A DNA stretch of 64,000 bases. Source: Sipunculus nudus (lineage: Eukaryota; Annelida; Sipuncula; Golfingiida; Sipunculidae). The stretch's first letter is position 1, and each line of letters starts with the position of its first letter. This document shows positions 58,520-64,000 of this stretch, piece by piece. Position numbers and translations under genes: made by a program. The stretch spans positions 61,699,676-61,763,675 of the forward strand of contig CM049316.1 of NCBI GenBank assembly GCA_026874595.1. The letters run 5' to 3'. The notes below the pieces were generated by a model. The model saw only the letters and a list, made by a program, of their open reading frames with translations, did not search any database and was not told where the DNA came from.

Positions 58520-58875
58520 ATAATAATGATAATAATAATAATAATAACAATAAAATATCCTTGTAACATGCTAAGACTAAAGACAAGAAAAAAAACGTAA
58601 CAATCATTTGAGAAATGACGTTCCCGAGATAGATCTCTTTGTATAAATTACTACCTGAATACGAAAGTGTACCGTCATGATTTTCAAGTTTTTTATTAAA
58701 TACACACAGGATGTACCCTGAAGAATATTTCATACGTAGCCTCTTGTTTCTGTGTCTGGATGACTCTGTGAGTTTCTCGTACACATTGCGGACCTAACCC
58801 TGGCAGCCCGCTTGGGTATTTTTTTTTCAGCAGAATATTGCAATGTATACGCTGCAACAAATTAGCGCACAATGT
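57471..58875. repeat. Tandem segmental duplication, two ~640-770 bp copies
   Basis: 57471-58238 and 58239-58875 align: CGCAACGCGGTCT, GAGATTGACAAG, CT run, CGAGGGCATTGTC, AATATCCTTGTAACATG, GATAGATCTCT, GAATACGAAAGTGTACCGTC, TGTGTCTGGATGACTCTGT, GCACAATGTGC. Copy 1 has an extra ~190 bp with GAGTCC-type motifs (57620-57808). Copy 2 has a TA/TAA run (58467-58550). Confidence 0.85.
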
Positions 58876-59255
58876 GCAGACTCGGACTCACAAGAGTACG
58901 ACTCTGCTGTTTAGGGATTGTTGGAGTAAAAAACTGAACCCCACAATGCACCTCGGTTTCTAAATACACCAGTGACGTAGGTATAAATGTTGTATAGAGG
59001 ACAATGTAGTCCGTTCATGTGTGTTGGATAAGAATTGTTTCAAGGCAAATTACATAAACATTGGTGTTTTGTGGTATGGACTTCACGGAATAAGTAATAT
59101 CTTGCAAGCAAGCACATGTGAAATGTAAACAATAAGTGTTTCATTGAAATAAAAAAAAATTTTAATTTTAAAGTTTGACATTTGAGACAAGTAGTCCTAG
59201 CCATCCCACAGTGCCCAAACCGAAGAGGTTTGTTACCGTAAATAACAATAATCTT
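58876..59255 (-). repeat. Reverse copy of the 9170 repeat family
   Basis: ACTCACAAGAGTACGACTCT, GGGATTGTTGGAGT, TTGGATAAGAATTGTTTCAA and the TTTGAGACAAGTAGTCC block in inverted order relative to 9170-9590. Confidence 0.7.
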
Positions 59256-59799
59256 GTTCAAAAGTACTCCATTACATTAAATTAGAAGAAGTCTGCGCTC
59301 GTGGCTTGGGTTCAGGAGATTGCCAGGTGACTTCACCGTCTGGCTCTGTTATTTAATTCGTTTCCAATGAACCTTCATTTCCTTTCAAATTTTATCCAAA
59401 GGCTGAAATGGTCTCCAGCTTCCCTGAAAGCACCGTCGCGTCTCAAGGATTGTTTGGTAAAACTACTTGCTATCCGGGCTGTGAAAATGTAAACGGCAAA
59501 TGTACCCCTTACTTACACGAAGGATTAAACATCAAATATATTACTTGCTTGGACTTCTCTCTAAATTTCTTTAAGATTTTTATTTGATAATATTCGTTAA
59601 TACTATCATATTTATGAAACGCATATAATATAAAAACTACATTATTGATAATGCAGCTTCGCAATGAGTAACAATGATATTATAGGTAACAATGACCGCG
59701 AAAAATGACTCTATAATTATGTCAAATTTATACCTTAATCTTAACGATACGCTCCTCGCGTTATTCACTGCAGTCGTCCCAGATCTCCCTTGTATTTGG

Positions 59800-59965
59800 A
59801 GCTGGATGCACAATGCTATAGCACGCTGTAATTAGTCTGATTACCATTGTTTGCTCTGTGCCAACCCTGGTGGTCAGACCCAGAGAAACGTGCTAACAAA
59901 GCAGTGGTCATAGCCATGGAGATCTGCTACGACTGCAGTGAGGAGCGTATCTTGATGATAACACT
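59800..59965. repeat. Dispersed repeat, copy 2 of 3
   Basis: GCACAATGCTATAGCACGC, TAGTCTGATTACCATTGTTTG, GACCCAGAGAAACGTGC, AAAGCAGTGGTCATAGCCAT and GCAGTGAGGAGC blocks match 61560-61715. Confidence 0.55.
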
Positions 59966-61454
59966 TGAGATTACACCTACTAGTGCCTTTTAGTACCTAA
60001 CTCCTTGTCAATGCAAGAAAACTGATACACGATTTCTGATGATTCTGACAAGAATCGATACATTTTCTGATGGCTCTGAAAATAATCGATGTGAATACTT
60101 CTTCATAGACCAGTATAGCAAACCGATTTGGCACGTATATAAGATTCTTCTTGTCTGTTTTGCCAAAAATAAACAACAACAAATCTGGAGAATCTGTTAG
60201 GTTTATAAGATTTAAACATGTTGCATTTTGCTGGATTTATACGGACAGTGTCGGAAATATGACATTTCTTGGTTATTTAAATAAATTTATGGTCCATGTT
60301 AACATATTTCCCATAATCCTAATCAGGGATGGATTAAGAGGGGAGGGGGGGGGGAACTATTCTGAAAAAACAATCTGGGAAATAGAAAAATATACGCTTA
60401 TTACCAAAATACAGCGAGAGATTTTGTGTCCCGCGCCATTTTCTATTTAAGATTGCAGCATTACACCCTAAACATTCAAATTTTTTATATACTACTCCAC
60501 CCCCCACCCCGGCCATGCCATTGATCATGAGCCTTCTGTAAAATTCTAAAATCTTCTATCTGCAATACTAATATATGTGTTCTTTACAATACAGTATAGA
60601 AAAATTAAAATATGACATGAAAGAAGAAAATTGCAGAATTTATATCTTTCATTTCATAGATCTAAATCTATATTATAAATTATTAAGGAATATTGCGGGA
60701 TTATGTGCCAACAAAATATAATTATACATTGAGAATCGGAGCAGCTATGACAGTACAATATGGACGACGAATGAAATATAGACACCGAATGAGAAATAAT
60801 TATAACAAGTGACAAGATAATGGTTCTTATGATCTTATTTGACCAAACCCGGAAGACAAACGATTACCGAAAGTAACAACTACTTAATCGTCAATATCTG
60901 TCAGAACGCTCCAGTAATTCGTCACACGAGCTAAAAGATGATTTCATTAAGTACAAATGGTTGGACGAAGAGATGTTTGACGAAAAGAAGATTAAATAGA
61001 TGGATGACGAGTGCGGAGTAAGTCACGGCCATTAATGTCTGCTTCGATGGAATATCCAGCTCATGAAAGACTGTACTTGAGATCAGGATAGTTAGAAAAA
61101 TATTTCAAGACCTAGAGCTTTTATAATGTCATAATCGTTAGCATAAAAAATTGACATACTAGCATATTACTCGTTTTTCCATTGTCATTGCCATTAAGAC
61201 AGGTTCGCTAGACTTAGGCCGGAAATGTGCGGATCGGGGTTTCCATGGACCGAGTTGACATGAGCTGAGTTCACAGGCGTAGTTTCGGATAGATGGCGCA
61301 GCGATAGACCCTTCGTGAAATAATGTCACATTCCTCAAGATAAAGAGGGGGGGGGGGGGTAATGGCAAATTACTGCCTTTCGGACATTCTTGGCATCGAA
61401 CCATTAGAATATAGAACAAAAACAGCAATTCATTGGCCACAAAGGCACGACAAA

Positions 61455-61715
61455 AGCACTACATGCTTGTTGGTCTGATTCTTGGCCCTGTGCCAGAAAC
61501 GATGTTATCTAACCAACGAGAGCGGGTGCTTCATGATTAAAATACAGGCTTGATGCACAAAGCAATACCACCCTCTCATCGGTCTGATCACAATTCTGTG
61601 CTCTGTGCGCACCCTTGTGTTCTTGCCCAGAGAAACTTGCCATACAGAGCAGCGGTTACACAAAAGGTTGTATGGAACGCCTGCAGCTGTGTGACCACTG
61701 CGTGAGAAGCAGTGC
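61455..61715. repeat. Dispersed repeat, copy 3 of 3 (fullest)
   Basis: TTGGTCTGATTCTTGGCCCT, GATGCACAAAGCAATACCAC, GCCCAGAGAAACTTGCCATA, GAGCAGCGGTTACAC, CTGCGTGAGAAGCAGTG. Non-coding; superfamily unknown. Confidence 0.55.
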
Positions 61716-61940
61716 TTGTTTTTTTCTGGCCCTTGTTTCTTGACATCAATAAGTGAATAATTACTAATACATGTATATGTAATTACTAGTGACTAGTAGT
61801 GACCAGTAGCCTACTTCTTATTGCTAGTGGTCAGGCCCAGGGATAATACGTTCCATCCCCTTTGTGTCTGACGCTTGAAGACTCGATATAATTCTAGACT
61901 TCATAAAAACACTTTACTGATAAATTATCAGATAACAGAA

Positions 61941-63504
61941 ACAAGTAACCCATGGGTCATGACGCTCAGCTGACTGGGTAGAGATTTGCAAAAGTAAATT
62001 TTATCATCTGAATGGTAGTATATAACCATTGAACTGAAGCATCAAATAGATTAACCAACAGGCTGAGATTGTGTCTGTATTAATATATCTCAAACATAGA
62101 GAAAAAATGCGTAAACTTTAAAAAAATACATGTGGTGCCACCAGGCTGCAGAAACTGAGTTAACACTCCATGATCAATATCCATGAAAACAATTATGGTG
62201 ATCTCTGCATTAGTTGTTCAGATACTTCAGCTTTTGTATCAAATTTTCCATTATTCTGAGGGATACTTTGGAGTCCTATAGCTTGAAGGATATGGGAAAC
62301 AGAGACCTAATTTCAGGTTTCCACAAACACTTTTCATGGGCCTCCTTGCGTGACAAGAATGAAGATTCTAGGTCCAGTTGTTACAATTTGTACCCTGTCG
62401 ACAGATAACTACATCCTTAAAGGTCTAAAAAATAGAGAAAAAATGGTAAAAATTTGAAAAATACAGATGGCGCCACCAGTCTGCCCAAATTGATGAAACA
62501 TCTCATGATCAATATGTTTGCCAAAAAATCATGACCATCAGTGTAGTTTATCAAATATTGAAGTTTTTTTTAATGAAATTTTTTACTATTCTGGGGGGTA
62601 CTTTGGGGCCCCATAGCTCGAAGGATATGGGTAACAGAGACCAAACTCTAGTTTCCAAGGAGACCTTTCATAGGTCTCACAGAATGTAAAAGAATGAAGA
62701 TTCTAGGTCCAGTCTTTACGATTTCTGCCCTATTAACAGATGTTCACATTTTTAAAGGTCTCAAAAATAGAGAAAAAAATTCGTAAAAAATCGAAAAATA
62801 CAGGTGGCGCCACCAGTCTGCAGGAACTGATGGAACATCTCATGATCAATATGTATGCCAAAAATCATGACCATCAGTGATGTAGTTAATGAGATATTGA
62901 AGTTTTTGTATGAAATTTTTGACTATGCTGGGGGGTACTTTGGGGCCCCATAGCTCAAAGGATATGGGTAACAGAGACCTAATTTCTGGTTTCCATGGAG
63001 ACTTTTCATAGGTCTCACAGAATGTAAAAAATGAAGATTCTAGGTCCAGTCTTTACGATTTGTGCCCTGTTAACAGATGTTCACATTTTTAAAGGTCTCA
63101 AAAATAGGGAAAAAAATCGTAAAAAAATCGAAAATTAAAGGTAGCGTCACCAGTCTGCAGGAACTGATGGAACATCTCATGATCAATATGTATGCCAAAA
63201 TCATGACCATCAGTGATGTAGTTAATGAGATATTGAAGTTTTTGTATGAAATTTTTGACTATTCTGGGGGGTACTTTGGGGCCCCATAGCTCAAAGGAAA
63301 TGGGTAACAGAGACCTGATTCCAGGTTTCCAAGGAGATTTTTATGGACCTCTCTGGATGTAAAGTAAGAAGATTCCAGGTCCAGCGGTTACGATTTGTGC
63401 CTTGTTAACGGACAGACGGCCGGACGGCCGGAGGGCCGGACGGACGACGGACAAAGAGTGATCGCTATAGCTCAGATGACTTACAGTCAACTGAGTTAAA
63501 AAAT
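61941..63504 (+). mobile_element. Complete pearl-like (HINE) element 5
   Basis: Starts ACAAGTAACCCATGGGTC followed by GACGCTCAGCTG. The core has four monomers with palindromes or variants at 62131, 62466, 62803 and 63140, spaced 335, 337 and 337 bp. Next come a GGACGGCCGG-rich microsatellite (63412-63450), CTATAGCTCAG and a terminal hairpin at 63471-63495 (two 11-nt arms with one A:A mismatch, 3-nt loop), then GTTAAAAAA. The structure fits non-autonomous Helentron derivatives; no protein is encoded. Confidence 0.85.
63471..63495 (+). other. Terminal hairpin of element 5
   Basis: Arms CTCAGATGACT and AGTCAACTGAG around a TAC loop, about eight bases before the A-rich end of the element. Such a 3' hairpin is the termination signal in Helitron-type rolling-circle transposition; its role here is inference. 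Confidence 0.7.
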
Positions 63505-63703
63505 AGATTAGTGAAAAAGATGCATGTGAACAATTTATAAAAATGTATTTAAATTTACCTTGAAAAAAAAAAATATCCCCAAATGATCAGAAAAAAATAG
63601 GAAATATTGGGAAAATATTATTATTATTATCATCATTATTAATAACAATTAAATTGATAATAATTGTTAATATTATTATTATTACTATATATATTATATA
63701 TAT

Positions 63704-63769
<66 letters not shown>

Positions 63770-64000
63770 TCTAAACTACGTCTCCGGTTCAAGTGAGGAA
63801 GGTCTAACAATGCTTCATAGGTTTGCCGCAATATTTATATTTAAAATAAAATATCACATTTTCCATTTAATATTTTTTTGGGTAAAACCAGTATACATCA
63901 GCACAGAGTCATTTTTATCCTTACTCACCAGAAAGCGCCATCCCCAGGAAAAAAATCTTAACGCTTTTTAAACAGTTCTTGAAATTAAACCCCTGAATTT

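Larger units (their letters stand above)
59256..61940. other. Intergenic, repeats only
   Basis: Contains two copies of the 48960 repeat family and G/C runs at 60342-60354 and 61347-61358. No exon is recognised. Confidence 0.5.

Overview
The window reads as nuclear DNA of a marine invertebrate, most likely a bivalve mollusc. The grounds are spliced genes with GT/AG introns, a eukaryotic initiator tRNA, a spliceosomal SmB gene, AT-rich intergenic DNA with long TA, G and CA runs, and above all several elements of the bivalve 'pearl' (Helentron-related, non-autonomous) type: a GACCCATGGGTC start, tandem ~130-145 bp core monomers, an ACGG-like microsatellite and a terminal hairpin. The species assignment is inference. 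There is no bacterial, viral, rRNA or CRISPR content.

Three genes can be read with some completeness. (1) 14090-15292 (-): an intronless 400-residue membrane-anchored C-type lectin-like protein with an EPN sugar-binding motif and a duplicated Ser/Thr-rich stalk. (2) 28408-37519 (-): a four-exon rhodopsin-type GPCR of 544 residues. Its signal-peptide exon lies 5.8 kb upstream, beyond a minisatellite and a dead LINE on the other strand. Splice sites and phases agree at all three junctions; the DRY and NPxxY motifs are both altered. (3) 44253-49601 (+): SNRPB (SmB), five coding exons and 206 residues, with the start codon alone in exon 1. An initiator tRNA-Met lies at 19446-19517. Several isolated exon-like ORFs with good splice sites (3068-3258, 5652-5860, 7589-7636, 27157-27295, 51139-51282, 53535-53629) may belong to further genes but cannot be joined from sequence alone.

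Layout: 1-2640, pearl-like element with dimeric GGTGGCGCCACC repeats; 2641-8540, sparse, with exon candidates; 8543-9004, hAT-type MITE; 9838-11300, second pearl-like element whose nine ~145 bp monomers carry TGACCTTTGACCT nuclear-receptor-type sites; 11400-12200, third palindrome element; 14090-15292, lectin; 18180-18600, foldback element; 19446, tRNA; 21400-28110, mixed repeats and SINEs; 28408-37519, GPCR; 37738-38107, second copy of the hAT MITE with an exact 8-bp target duplication; 38.1-44 kb, AT-rich with TIR elements; 44.2-49.8 kb, SNRPB with a third hAT-type MITE in intron 1; 51380-52860, pearl-like element in reverse; 54345-54727, GC-rich insert between 14-bp direct repeats; 55.8-59.2 kb, GAGTCC minisatellite and a tandem segmental duplication; 61941-63504, complete pearl-like element with 335-337 bp core repeats.

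The genes show no common pathway. What ties the window together is mobile DNA: at least six non-autonomous families, several with intact ends, have filled introns and intergenic space. The most distinctive signals are the palindrome-headed core monomers, the DR1-like receptor sites multiplied by an element, and the unusual GPCR.
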